Shown in pieces: positions 1 through 6,697 of a DNA stretch of 11,548 nucleotides; the first letter of the stretch is position 1, and every line of letters begins with the position of its first letter. This stretch comes from Longimicrobium sp. Lineage in GTDB: Bacteria > Gemmatimonadota > Gemmatimonadetes > Longimicrobiales > Longimicrobiaceae. Under the pieces are notes generated by a model that was given only the letters and a program-made list of their open reading frames with translations, searched no databases and had not been told where the DNA came from. A program made the translations under genes and the position numbers. The DNA lies in NCBI GenBank assembly GCA_030446945.1, contig JAUJMI010000071.1:1-11548 (forward strand), in the 5' to 3' direction.

Positions 1-57
1 CCCCGAGTCCGCGCAGGCGGACTTTGTGCTGTTGTTGCCGCGAGTTCACTCGCCCCA
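1..57. repeat. Two adjacent small hairpins, probable end of a dispersed intergenic repeat
   Basis: Bases 6-12 (AGTCCGC) and 17-23 (GCGGACT) form a 7-bp stem around a GCAG loop. Bases 40-44 (GCGAG) and 49-53 (CTCGC) form a second, 5-bp stem around TTCA. A GT-rich spacer separates them. The rest of the gene-free stretch to base 167 is C-rich and shows no other structure or credible gene. The double-hairpin layout resembles repeats I associate with Longimicrobium-like genomes, but that is an impression from familiarity and was not checked. The first hairpin is too weakly followed by T residues to be called a terminator. Confidence 0.35.
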
Positions 58-167
58 GCAACCCCGGGCAACGCCGCCTCACTCCCGAATACCCCGCGTC
101 CCACCCCACACCTCCCGACCGGCACATCACCGCCACCGCCGCTCCCGCGCGTCCGAGCCGAGGCCGA

Positions 168-863
168 TCAGCGCCGCGCCGGCCGCGACGCGACGACGGA
201 TTCGGCGGGGCCGCCGCAGGTGGTGCAGCGGTCGTGGGAGCCTTCTTCCCAGCGGCCGCAGGCGGCGCACAGGGTGACCAGGCGGCCCTCATCTTCGGTG
301 GCGGCGGGGAGGAGGAAGGCGGTGCCGTCCTCGCCCACGGCTCGGAGGGAAGGGCCGCTGTAGAAGTGCGCCAGGAGGTCGCGCACGTCCACTTCGGCGG
401 CATCGGTGACCACGTCCTCGCGCGTGACGGCGGTGCGGTTGCGGAAGCGGGCGCGCTCCGCCGTCCAGGTGCGCTCCACCTGCGGCTCGTGCTCCATCCT
501 GAGCGTGAGGCCGCGCGACTCCAGCGTGTACGTGACCGAGAGCCGCCGCCGGAGCCGCTCGGCCGCGCGCTCCACCTCGCGGCCGGGGGCGAGCTGGCGG
601 CGGTTGGCGGGGTGGATCGACGGGTCGCAGAAGATCGTGGAGCGGGCGTGCGACCAGAGGGGCGTCTTCAGGTCGCCGACATCCGTCTCGACGACGGCGG
701 TGTAGTCGAAGGGGCGGTCCACCGGCCCAATCTCGATGCGCGCTCCCTGCACTCCCGGCGCGTCCTGGAGCGCGTCAAAGAGGGCGCCGGCCAGCAGCTC
801 ACGGCGCTCCGCGGCGGTGAGCGGGCACCAGAGATCGGGATCCAGGAGCTCGGGATACGACAT
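168..863 (-). CDS. Unrecognised protein with C-terminal zinc ribbon
   Basis: A 231-residue protein whose family I do not recognise. The start is the ATG that gives MSYPELLDPDLW. The reading frame runs 15 codons further upstream, but that part (MRASIQATRIRP...) is arginine-rich and not protein-like. Residues 20-190 alternate charged and hydrophobic segments, with no signal peptide or membrane helix, so a soluble cytoplasmic protein is likely. At the C-terminus, C199-x2-C202 and C213-x2-C216 form a clear four-cysteine zinc ribbon (CAAC ... CTTC), followed by a short basic tail. Ribbons like this commonly mediate protein or nucleic-acid contacts, but nothing here identifies the partner. The gene is apparently monocistronic; the next minus-strand gene upstream ends about 207 bases away. 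I am confident it is a gene and have no assignment of function. Confidence 0.8.
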   Translation of the reverse strand: MSYPELLDPDLWCPLTAAERRELLAGALFDALQDAPGVQGARIEIGPVDRPFDYTAVVETDVGDLKTPLWSHARSTIFCDPSIHPANRRQLAPGREVERAAERLRRRLSVTYTLESRGLTLRMEHEPQVERTWTAERARFRNRTAVTREDVVTDAAEVDVRDLLAHFYSGPSLRAVGEDGTAFLLPAATEDEGRLVTLCAACGRWEEGSHDRCTTCGGPAESVVASRPARR

Positions 864-907
864 CGTTGATCGGGGACGAATGCGCGTTGCTTGGATCGAA
901 GCGCGCA

Positions 908-937
908 AATGTATCCCGCGTGCCGATTTCCCGCCAA
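908..937 (-). promoter_or_regulatory. Candidate sigma-70-type promoter for the zinc-ribbon gene
   Basis: On the minus strand, TTGGCG (937-932) and TACATT (913-908) are separated by 18 bases. Transcription would begin near 900, about 40 bases upstream of the ATG at 863. The -10 box matches the consensus at four of six positions and the -35 box at three. The match is plausible but not strong, and I see no Shine-Dalgarno sequence before the start. Confidence 0.25.
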
Positions 938-980
938 CCGGGCGAATGCGTCGGAAGGGGGCGGCGCGGGCACGCGACTC

Positions 981-1002
981 GGGCAGCCACAGGGGGCTGC
1001 CC
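981..1002. repeat. Palindromic hairpin GGGCAGCC/GGCTGCCC in the 864-1070 intergenic gap
   Basis: GGGCAGCC (981-988) and GGCTGCCC (995-1002) are perfect reverse complements around a 6-base loop, giving an 8-bp, almost pure GC stem. It lies downstream of the flavoprotein gene's stop (1071), but no T tract follows on either strand, so an intrinsic terminator is not supported. It resembles a short REP-like dispersed palindrome. Confidence 0.45.
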
Positions 1003-1070
1003 CCACGGGTTTCCTGCGCGTGGCGCGACGGTCGAGGCGGGGAGAGGGCGGGCGCGATGAAGCGCGTCCC

Positions 1071-2411
1071 CTACGATGGATCTGCGGGCGTGACCCGGCG
1101 CAGCACCCGCTCCGCCGCGTCCAGCCCCGCCGCGACGGCGCCCTCGACGTTGGGGGCGTACAGGTAGTCGCCGGCGAGGGCGATGGGGCCCTCGTGCTCG
1201 AGGGCGCCGCCGCGGGCGGCGCGGAGATGGGCGAGGTAGCCGGGGTAGAAGAGCGTCCAGCCGTGCTCCCACGGGTAGACGCGGACGTCGCGCACGGTGC
1301 GGCCCAGGCCCGGCAGCGCGCCCTCCAGCTCGGGGAGGACGGCGCGGAGGGCGTCTTCGGGGGATGCGCCGAGGAGCGCCTCGCCGGCGGCGGGGGTGGG
1401 GATCACGAGGAGGAGCCCGCGCCCGGCCGGCACCACGTCCGCGCCCTTGTTCTCCTCCGCGCAGGCGGCGGCGACCACGCGCGTCTCGCCGCGGGGGAAG
1501 GAGAGGCCGAAGAAGCGCCCCGGCACCGGCCGGTCCAGGAGGAGCGCGATGGTCGCGGTGGGGCGCACGCGCACGCGCCCCAGCCACTCCGCCGCCCTGG
1601 GGAGCGCATCGCCCAGCACACGTAGCGCGACCGGCGCGGGAACGGCAACGACCGCCGCGTCGAAGCGACCGCTCCACCCATCGCCGCTCACCTCCACTCC
1701 CCCGTCCGCGCGCGAGGCGGAGTGGACGGCGCGCCCGGTGTGGAGCACTCCCCCGCCCCGCTCCACCGCCGCCGCGACCGCATCGCAGAAGCCGCCCGCG
1801 CCGCCGCGCATGGCGAGCACCTGCAGGGTGAGCCCCTGCTTCGAGAGGGCATGGTAGAAGCCGGCGCTCGCCTCCTCCGATCCGGTGCCGTACAGCGTGG
1901 CGAGGAGGGGATGGACGAGGAGGTCCACGAAGTCGCGCCCCAGCTCGCGCGCGCCCCACGCCGCCGCGGACTCGCCGTCCAGACCGATGTCGGCGGCGCG
2001 CTCCAGGGCGTCGAGATCGAGCGAGGGGCCGTGGCGCTGGAGGAAGGGGAGGTACTGCGCGCCCAGCCGCAGCTTCAGCGCGACCGGGAGCGCCCCCGAT
2101 GCGAGCATGCTGGTGGGCGAGCCGTATACCACCTCGTGCGCGCGCCCCTTCCTCCAGAGCGCGTCCCGCCCCGGGGCGCGCACCATCCGCTCCCCCGCCC
2201 CCACGTCCGCGAGCACGCCGAGGACGCGCCGGTAGAGGGTGCCGAAAAGCTGCGCCCCGGTATCGATGCGGTACCCCTCCATCACCTCCGTGCGCGTGCG
2301 GCCCCCGATGCGCCCCTCCGCCTCGAAGAGCTCGACCGTCGCTCCGCCGCGCACCAGCCGCAGCGCCGCACACACCCCCGCCGGCCCTCCGCCGACCACG
2401 GCAATCTTCAT
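1071..2411 (-). CDS. FAD-dependent amine oxidase / protoporphyrinogen oxidase-like flavoprotein
   Basis: A 446-residue flavoprotein starting at MKIAVVGGGPAG. The first residues form the beta strand and GGGPAG dinucleotide-binding turn (residues 7-12) of a Rossmann fold. An acidic residue ending the second strand (ELFEAE) follows, then the GGRTRT motif typical of the GMC-unrelated amine-oxidase/HemG-HemY/phytoene-desaturase superfamily. Near the C-terminus, IALAGDYLYAPNVEGAVAAG is the second FAD-contacting motif, where the flavin ring sits over a helix that begins after EGA. Length fits protoporphyrinogen oxidase-like enzymes (about 430-480 residues). The substrate cannot be read from the sequence, and no haem or carotenoid genes are nearby. 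A GAGGA lies only two bases before the ATG, too close to be a good Shine-Dalgarno. The longer frame upstream runs into the 2430-2493 repeat and is rejected as coding. Confidence 0.9.
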   Translation of the reverse strand: MKIAVVGGGPAGVCAALRLVRGGATVELFEAEGRIGGRTRTEVMEGYRIDTGAQLFGTLYRRVLGVLADVGAGERMVRAPGRDALWRKGRAHEVVYGSPTSMLASGALPVALKLRLGAQYLPFLQRHGPSLDLDALERAADIGLDGESAAAWGARELGRDFVDLLVHPLLATLYGTGSEEASAGFYHALSKQGLTLQVLAMRGGAGGFCDAVAAAVERGGGVLHTGRAVHSASRADGGVEVSGDGWSGRFDAAVVAVPAPVALRVLGDALPRAAEWLGRVRVRPTATIALLLDRPVPGRFFGLSFPRGETRVVAAACAEENKGADVVPAGRGLLLVIPTPAAGEALLGASPEDALRAVLPELEGALPGLGRTVRDVRVYPWEHGWTLFYPGYLAHLRAARGGALEHEGPIALAGDYLYAPNVEGAVAAGLDAAERVLRRVTPADPS

Positions 2412-2429
2412 CGTCCTCAAGCCACGTGT

Positions 2430-2493
2430 GAAAGTGCGTGAGTGCGTGAGTGCGCCTGGATGCAGAAACACACTGACGCACTAACGCACTTCC
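2430..2493. repeat. Inverted repeat with arms of tandem AGTGCGTG
   Basis: The left arm (2430-2452) contains AGTGCGTG twice in tandem (2433-2440, 2441-2448) and a partial third copy. The right arm (2471-2493) is its reverse complement with 20 of 23 positions matching, and the loop is 18 bases. Two of the three mismatches fall on the last base of the repeated octamer (AGTGCGTG, AGTGCGTT, AGTGCGTC). It lies between the divergent flavoprotein and tldD genes, about 18 bases upstream of the flavoprotein ATG, so it would be transcribed as part of that gene's 5' leader. It has the same design as the repeats at 5607-5802 and 8274-8382. Confidence 0.8.
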
Positions 2494-2502
2494 TATGCAC
2501 AC

Positions 2503-2543
2503 TTGCTCCGTTCGGACGCACGATCCATATTGCTAAGATCTTA
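2503..2543 (+). promoter_or_regulatory. Candidate tldD promoter with overlapping 10-bp palindrome
   Basis: TTGCTC (2503-2508) and CATATT (2526-2531) are spaced by 17 bases and could act as -35 and -10 boxes; the -10 matches four of six consensus positions. Transcription would start near 2538, leaving a leader of roughly 30 bases. TAAGATCTTA (2534-2543) is a perfect 10-bp palindrome over the predicted start site and could be an operator. No Shine-Dalgarno sequence precedes the ATG at 2571. Confidence 0.3.
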
Positions 2544-2570
2544 CCACCACACCTCCCAACGCGAACTCTG

Positions 2571-4187
2571 ATGAAACGCAGAGACTTCCTCGTGCAGGGC
2601 ACCGCGCTGGCCGCGGGGCTCACCGCGGGATCGGCCCTGGTACCAGGGCTGGCCGCCGGGCATGCGCCGGTGCTGGAGATGGACGATCCGCAGGTAAAGG
2701 AGCTGGCGATGCGCGCGGTGGACGCCGCACGCCGCGCCGGGGCCAGCTACGCGGACGTGCGCATCTCCCGCAACCGGCAGCAGGCGGTGGGCACCCGCGA
2801 GCGCCAGATCACCTTCTTCAACGACGGCGAGACCTTTGGGTTCGGCGTGCGCGTGCTGGCCGCTGGCTCGTGGGGCTTCGCCGCCTCGCGCGACCTGACC
2901 GCCGACGAGGTGGACCGCGTCGCCCGCCAGGCCGTGTCGCAGGCGCGCGCCAGCGCCGCCGCCCAGCGCCGCCCGGTGGAGCTGGCCCCCGCGCAGCGGC
3001 ACCCGAACGCCACCTGGACCTCGCCGGTGCAGACGGACCCGTTCACCGTCCCCATCGAGGAGAAGGTGGCGCTGCTGCTGGCCGCCAACGAGGCCGCGCT
3101 CAAGGTGCAGGGCGCCCGCTTCGTGAACTCGTCGATGTTCTTCCTCAAGGAAGAGAAGACGTTCGCCAACACCGACGGCTCGTACATCGCGCAGACGATC
3201 TTCCGGTCGTTCCCGCAGCTGAACGTCACGGCGGTGTCGTCGGACATGTCGGACTTCCAGAGCCGGCGCTCCAGCGACATCGCGCCGATGGGGCTGGGCT
3301 ACGAGCACGTGCGCAACTCTCGCCTGGTGGAGAATGCGCCGCGCTGGGCCGAGGACGCGGTCAAGAAGCTCACGGCCAAGGCGGTGCAGCCGGGTCGCTA
3401 CGACCTGGTGCTCCTCCCCACGCACCTCTGGCTGACCATCCACGAGTCGATCGCGCACCCCACGGAGCTGGACCGCATCATGGGGTACGAGGCCAACTAC
3501 GCCGGCACCTCGTTCATCTACCCGATCCGCGATTTCCTGGGCAGGTTCCGCTACGGGCCGGAGTTCATGAACGTGCAGGGGGAGCGCTCCACGCCGGGCG
3601 GGCTCTCGACGGTGGCGTACGATGACGAGGGGGTGCGGCCGGACGAGTACCTGATCGTCAAGAACGGCGTCCTCAACGACCTGCAGACGACGCGCGAGCA
3701 GGCGCCGCTGCTGGCCGATTGGTACCGCCAGCAGGGGAAGCCGGTGCGCAGCCACGGCAACTCGTACGCGCAGAGCTGGGCGGACGTGCAGTTCCAGCGC
3801 ATGCCCAACATCAACCTGCTGCCGGACACCTCCAAGGATACCTCGGTGGAGGAGCTGGTGTCGGGGATCCAGGACGGCATCCTGATCGACGGGGACGGCT
3901 CGTTCTCCATCGACCAGCAGCGCTACAACGCGCAGTTCGGCGGACAGACCTTCCAGGAGATCAAGAACGGGAAGATTGTGGGCCCGCTCAAGGACGTGGC
4001 GTACCAGATGAGGACCCCCGAGTTCTGGAACGGGATGGACGCCATCGGCGGGCGCAGCACCTACTTCATGGGCGGCGCCTTCAACGACGGCAAGGGGCAG
4101 CCCTCGCAGTCCAACGCCGTCTCGCACGGCTCCCCCGCGGCACGGTTCCGCAAGGTCAACGTGATCAACACCGGACGGAAGGCCTAA
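2571..4187 (+). CDS. tldD: Tat-exported TldD-like metallopeptidase (TldD/PmbA family)
   Basis: A 538-residue TldD-like peptidase. The start chosen (MKRRDFLVQG) places a twin-arginine signal at the N-terminus: R3-R4-D-F-L, then a hydrophobic stretch (TALAAGLTAGSALVPGLAAG) and a possible signal-peptidase site near GHA (30-32). The upstream part of the open frame overlaps the intergenic repeat and promoter and is not coding. The family's metal-binding HExxxH is at 291-296 (HESIAH), followed by TELDRIMGYEANYAGTSF, the segment that holds the active site in TldD. In E. coli TldD, two histidines and a C-terminal cysteine bind zinc. This protein contains no cysteine; the C-terminal motif reads DGKGQPSQSNAVSHGSP, with D506, H519 and S521 as possible replacements. 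tldE follows after three bases. Substrates are unknown; E. coli TldD/TldE trims microcin B17 and degrades CcdA. The family assignment is secure; activity is less certain. Confidence 0.92.
   Translation: MKRRDFLVQGTALAAGLTAGSALVPGLAAGHAPVLEMDDPQVKELAMRAVDAARRAGASYADVRISRNRQQAVGTRERQITFFNDGETFGFGVRVLAAGSWGFAASRDLTADEVDRVARQAVSQARASAAAQRRPVELAPAQRHPNATWTSPVQTDPFTVPIEEKVALLLAANEAALKVQGARFVNSSMFFLKEEKTFANTDGSYIAQTIFRSFPQLNVTAVSSDMSDFQSRRSSDIAPMGLGYEHVRNSRLVENAPRWAEDAVKKLTAKAVQPGRYDLVLLPTHLWLTIHESIAHPTELDRIMGYEANYAGTSFIYPIRDFLGRFRYGPEFMNVQGERSTPGGLSTVAYDDEGVRPDEYLIVKNGVLNDLQTTREQAPLLADWYRQQGKPVRSHGNSYAQSWADVQFQRMPNINLLPDTSKDTSVEELVSGIQDGILIDGDGSFSIDQQRYNAQFGGQTFQEIKNGKIVGPLKDVAYQMRTPEFWNGMDAIGGRSTYFMGGAFNDGKGQPSQSNAVSHGSPAARFRKVNVINTGRKA
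4177..4182 (+). promoter_or_regulatory. Ribosome binding site of tldE
   Basis: GGAAGG lies eight bases before the ATG at 4191, within the last codons of tldD. It is the clearest Shine-Dalgarno sequence before any of the ten main genes and supports both the start choice and translation as the second gene of the tldD-tldE operon. Confidence 0.55.
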
Positions 4188-4190
4188 GCC

Positions 4191-5546
4191 ATGGCGCAGC
4201 AGAGCAAATACTTCTCGCGCGAAGAGACGCAGCGTCTGGCGCAGCGGGCGCTGGGCTTCTCCACGGCCGACGAGGCGCGCGTCAACATCCAGAGCGGGGT
4301 GCGCGGCAACACCCGATTCGCCGTGAACCAGATCTCCACCGGCGGCGACGTCTACGACGCCACGCTGACCTTCACCAGCGCCTTCGGGAAAAAGGTGGCC
4401 AGCGCCACCACCAACCGCTTCGACGACGAGTCGCTGCGCCAGGTGGTGCAGACCAGCGAGCGGCTGGCGCGCCTGGTGCCCGAGGACCCGGAGTACCTGG
4501 GCGAGCTGGGGCCGCAGCAGTACCCGAACGCCACCCCGTTCTTCCAGTCGACCGCGAACCTGACCCCCGAGTCGCGCGCCGCGGCGGTCAACGCGATCAC
4601 GCGTCCGGCGGCGGCGCGCAACCTGGTGGCGACCGGCTTCCTGGACATGGTGGTGGGGTCGCAGGCGGTGGCCACCAAGCGGGGGCTCTTCGCCTACCAG
4701 GCCGGCACCGAGACGAACCTGACCACCACCGTGCGTACCCCGGACGGCACGGGATCCGGCTGGGCGGGGGTGGGGCAGAACGACTGGAGCAAGGTGGACC
4801 CGGCGCAGCTCGCGGAGCGCGCCATCCGCAAGGCCGAGCTGTCCAGGAACGCCAAGGCGGTGGAGCCCGGGAAGTGGACGGTGATCCTGGAGCCGACCGC
4901 GGTGGCCAACCTGGTGCAGCTGATGGCCTTCGCCATGGACGCGCGCTCGGCGGACGAGGGGCGCTCCTTCTTCTCCAAGGCGGGCGGTGGCAACAAGATC
5001 GGGGAGAAGTTCCTGGACCCGCGCGTTTCCATCTACTCGGACCCGTCGGACCCGCAGATCTTCAGCTCGGCGTTCAGCGGCCAGGGGCTCCCCAACCGCC
5101 GCATGCAGTGGGTGGAGAACGGCGTCCTGCGCAACCTGCAGTACAGCCGGTTCTGGGCGCAGAAGCAGGGGCGCGAGCCGACGGGATTCGCGGACGGCTT
5201 CTACATGTCGGGCGGCAACGCGACCATCGACCAGATGATCGCCTCCACGGAGCGCGGGCTGCTGGTGACGCGCCTGTGGTACATCCGCCCGGTGGACCCG
5301 CGCACGATCCTGTACACGGGCCTCACCCGCGACGGCACCTTTCTGGTCGAGAACGGCCGGATCACCAGCGCGGTCAAGAACCTGCGCTGGAACGAGTCGC
5401 CGATCTTCATGCTCAACAACATCGAGGCGATGTCCGCCCCGGTGCGCGTGAGCGCCTCCGAGTCGGGCGAGGCCGGCTCCGCTGTGACCGTCCCCGCCAT
5501 CAAGGCCCGCGACTTCACCTTCACGTCGCTCTCCGACGCGGTGTAG
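4191..5546 (+). CDS. pmbA: TldE/PmbA-like partner of TldD
   Basis: A 451-residue protein of the TldD/PmbA family, encoded three bases after tldD and supported by GGAAGG upstream. Like other TldE/PmbA subunits it lacks HExxxH. At the equivalent place (residues about 231-249, LEPTAVANLVQLMAFAMDA) the histidines are absent, so it is expected to shape the chamber of a TldD/TldE heteromer and not to carry the metal. The C-terminal part (NRRMQWVENGVLRNLQYSRF, then ADGFYMSGGNATIDQMIAST, then the LVTRLWYIRPVDPRTILYTG segment) matches the family's conserved C-domain. It has no signal peptide, in contrast to its partner's Tat signal, so it either stays in the cytoplasm or is exported by hitchhiking on folded TldD. 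It also contains no cysteine. Length is close to E. coli PmbA (about 450). The operon ends at a strong terminator 19 bases downstream. Confidence 0.92.
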   Translation: MAQQSKYFSREETQRLAQRALGFSTADEARVNIQSGVRGNTRFAVNQISTGGDVYDATLTFTSAFGKKVASATTNRFDDESLRQVVQTSERLARLVPEDPEYLGELGPQQYPNATPFFQSTANLTPESRAAAVNAITRPAAARNLVATGFLDMVVGSQAVATKRGLFAYQAGTETNLTTTVRTPDGTGSGWAGVGQNDWSKVDPAQLAERAIRKAELSRNAKAVEPGKWTVILEPTAVANLVQLMAFAMDARSADEGRSFFSKAGGGNKIGEKFLDPRVSIYSDPSDPQIFSSAFSGQGLPNRRMQWVENGVLRNLQYSRFWAQKQGREPTGFADGFYMSGGNATIDQMIASTERGLLVTRLWYIRPVDPRTILYTGLTRDGTFLVENGRITSAVKNLRWNESPIFMLNNIEAMSAPVRVSASESGEAGSAVTVPAIKARDFTFTSLSDAV

Positions 5547-5564
5547 CCTGCGGTGAGAAAATCC

Positions 5565-5603
5565 AACGGGGCACCCGGCATCGCGCCGGGTGCCCCGTTT
5601 TTT
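5565..5603 (+). terminator. Intrinsic terminator of the tldD-tldE operon
   Basis: A perfect 15-bp stem pairs 5565-5579 (AACGGGGCACCCGGC) with 5585-5599 around the loop ATCGC, and runs into six T residues (5598-5603). It begins 19 bases after the tldE stop codon. The T tract lies only on the plus strand, so it terminates the plus-strand operon. It protects the convergent pspA end from read-through. Confidence 0.95.
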
Positions 5604-5606
5604 AGC

Positions 5607-5802
5607 CTCACGCGGAGACGCGGAGAAAAGGAACGGCAACAGCCTCACACAGAAGCCACAGACGGAACTGCGAGCCACAGAGAACCACTTTCTGAACGGA
5701 GCGCCTCACTCCAACCCTGCCTTACCCCAAGCTTCGGCGCGGAGTGAAGGAAGCGGGCTCCGCCGCGCATGGCGATGCAGTTCCTCCGCGTCTCCGCGTG
5801 AG
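5607..5802. repeat. 196-bp element bounded by perfect 19-bp inverted repeats with arms of tandem ACGCGGAG
   Basis: CTCACGCGGAGACGCGGAG (5607-5625) recurs exactly as its reverse complement at 5784-5802. Within the arm, ACGCGGAG occurs twice in tandem (5610-5617, 5618-5625). A second nested pair, GGAACTGC (5664-5671) and GCAGTTCC (5777-5784), abuts the outer arm. The interior also carries the direct repeat GCCACAGA (5655-5662, 5674-5681) and a TCACTCC/GGAGTGA pair (5706-5712, 5741-5747). No gene fits inside, and there is no obvious target-site duplication at the edges. It fills nearly all of the space between the convergent ends of tldE and pspA, starting 3 bases after the terminator T tract. 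Confidence 0.85.
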
Positions 5803-5815
5803 ACCCGTGGCTTGG

Positions 5816-6673
5816 CTATACCGTCCCCCGCTCCTTCGCTTCGAGCGCGTCGAACTCGGTCACGAGCTCCGCGTCGCTGACGTTGTCCTGCGCGCCGGGA
5901 GCGGCGGCGGCCGGGTCGCCGGTGCCGAGCTGGAGGGCGGCGGGGTGGCCGTTGGAGAGCGCCGGAGCCGGCGCGGAAGCCGCCGGCGCGGACGGGAGAA
6001 GGCCCATCTGCTGCTTCATCTCCAGGAGCTTGAAGTCCACGCTGTCGCCCCCCGCGGCCTGCAGCGCCTTGAACTCGCGCTCCAGCGAGTCGCCGCTCAG
6101 CTCGTCGCTCACCGCCGCGGCGGCCAAAGCCTGGCGCTCGTTGTCCTCGATCTTCGCCGCCATCCGGTCGAAGGCGTCGAATGCCGACGCGTCCGAAAGG
6201 CCGGACATCGTCTCGTGGATGCGCTTCTGCGCCTCGGCGCGCTTCTGCTGCGCGATGAGGAGGTTCTTCTTGCGCGTCGCCTCCTGGATCTTGTCGCTCA
6301 GCTGCCGCAGCGCGTCGCGCAGGCGCTGGGTGTCCGCCTCGTGCTTCTCCCAGGTGTCGTAGTACGACTGCGCGCGCGAGGCGTGCTCCTGGTGGCGCAT
6401 GAGGGCCTGGCGGGCCAGGTCGTCACGGTCCTGCCGCACGGCGAGCATGGCGCGCTGCTCCCACTCCTGCGCCTGCTTCTGCTCGTCCTCCACCTGCTTC
6501 TTGAGCTTCGCCGCGTCGGCCATCGCATGGGCAACCTCCTGCCTCGCTCGCGCGAGCTGGTTGCGCATGTCGTCGATGACCTGGTTCAGCATCTTTTCCG
6601 GGTTTTCGGCCCGGGCGATCAGGTCGTTCATGTTCGACCGGATCAGCATGGACAGCTTATCGAAGAGTCCCAT
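5816..6673 (-). CDS. pspA: PspA/IM30 (Vipp1)-type membrane-stress protein
   Basis: A 285-residue PspA/IM30 protein, part of the ESCRT-III-like superfamily that oligomerises on and protects the inner membrane. It begins MGLFDKLSMLIRSNMNDLIA, the amphipathic membrane-binding helix, followed by the diagnostic AENPEKMLNQVIDDM segment (22-36). The long helical hairpin covers about 25-160, rich in heptad-like charged residues, and further helices end near 225. An alanine/proline-rich linker (about 228-262) then leads to a short acidic helix (VSDAELVTEFDALEAKE, 265-281). E. coli PspA is 222 residues and lacks such a tail; Vipp1 has one. It is last in a run with the YbjN and PspB-like genes, 24 bases after YbjN. 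No PspF/sigma-54-type activator or PspC is visible. There is no Shine-Dalgarno. The family call is secure. Confidence 0.95.
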   Translation of the reverse strand: MGLFDKLSMLIRSNMNDLIARAENPEKMLNQVIDDMRNQLARARQEVAHAMADAAKLKKQVEDEQKQAQEWEQRAMLAVRQDRDDLARQALMRHQEHASRAQSYYDTWEKHEADTQRLRDALRQLSDKIQEATRKKNLLIAQQKRAEAQKRIHETMSGLSDASAFDAFDRMAAKIEDNERQALAAAAVSDELSGDSLEREFKALQAAGGDSVDFKLLEMKQQMGLLPSAPAASAPAPALSNGHPAALQLGTGDPAAAAPGAQDNVSDAELVTEFDALEAKERGTV

Positions 6674-6697
6674 TGGGCATCAGTCGGTTCGGGGCGG

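Noticed and set aside
1071..2411. Naming the flavoprotein hemG/hemY
   Set aside because: The fold motifs are shared by many amine-oxidase-type enzymes, and no haem gene is adjacent; the sequence alone does not settle the substrate.
799..2502. A 567-codon minus-strand frame overlapping the flavoprotein gene
   Set aside because: It is the shifted frame of the flavoprotein gene: extremely Arg/Gly/Ala/Pro-rich with no recognisable motif.
2442..2570. Upstream extension of the tldD frame (43 codons)
   Set aside because: It runs through the inverted repeat and putative promoter, and would bury the Tat signal inside the protein; MKRRDF is a proper Tat start.
2541..5678. A 1045-codon open frame on the minus strand opposite tldD-tldE
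   Set aside because: It is antisense to two genes with clear family motifs, is rich in Arg/His/Gly/Val as expected from reverse-reading GC-rich codons, and shows no domain. High GC makes stops rare in this frame.
5607..5802. The ACGCGGAG element as an insertion sequence
   Set aside because: It has no transposase or other coding frame and no target-site duplication; at most a miniature non-autonomous element.
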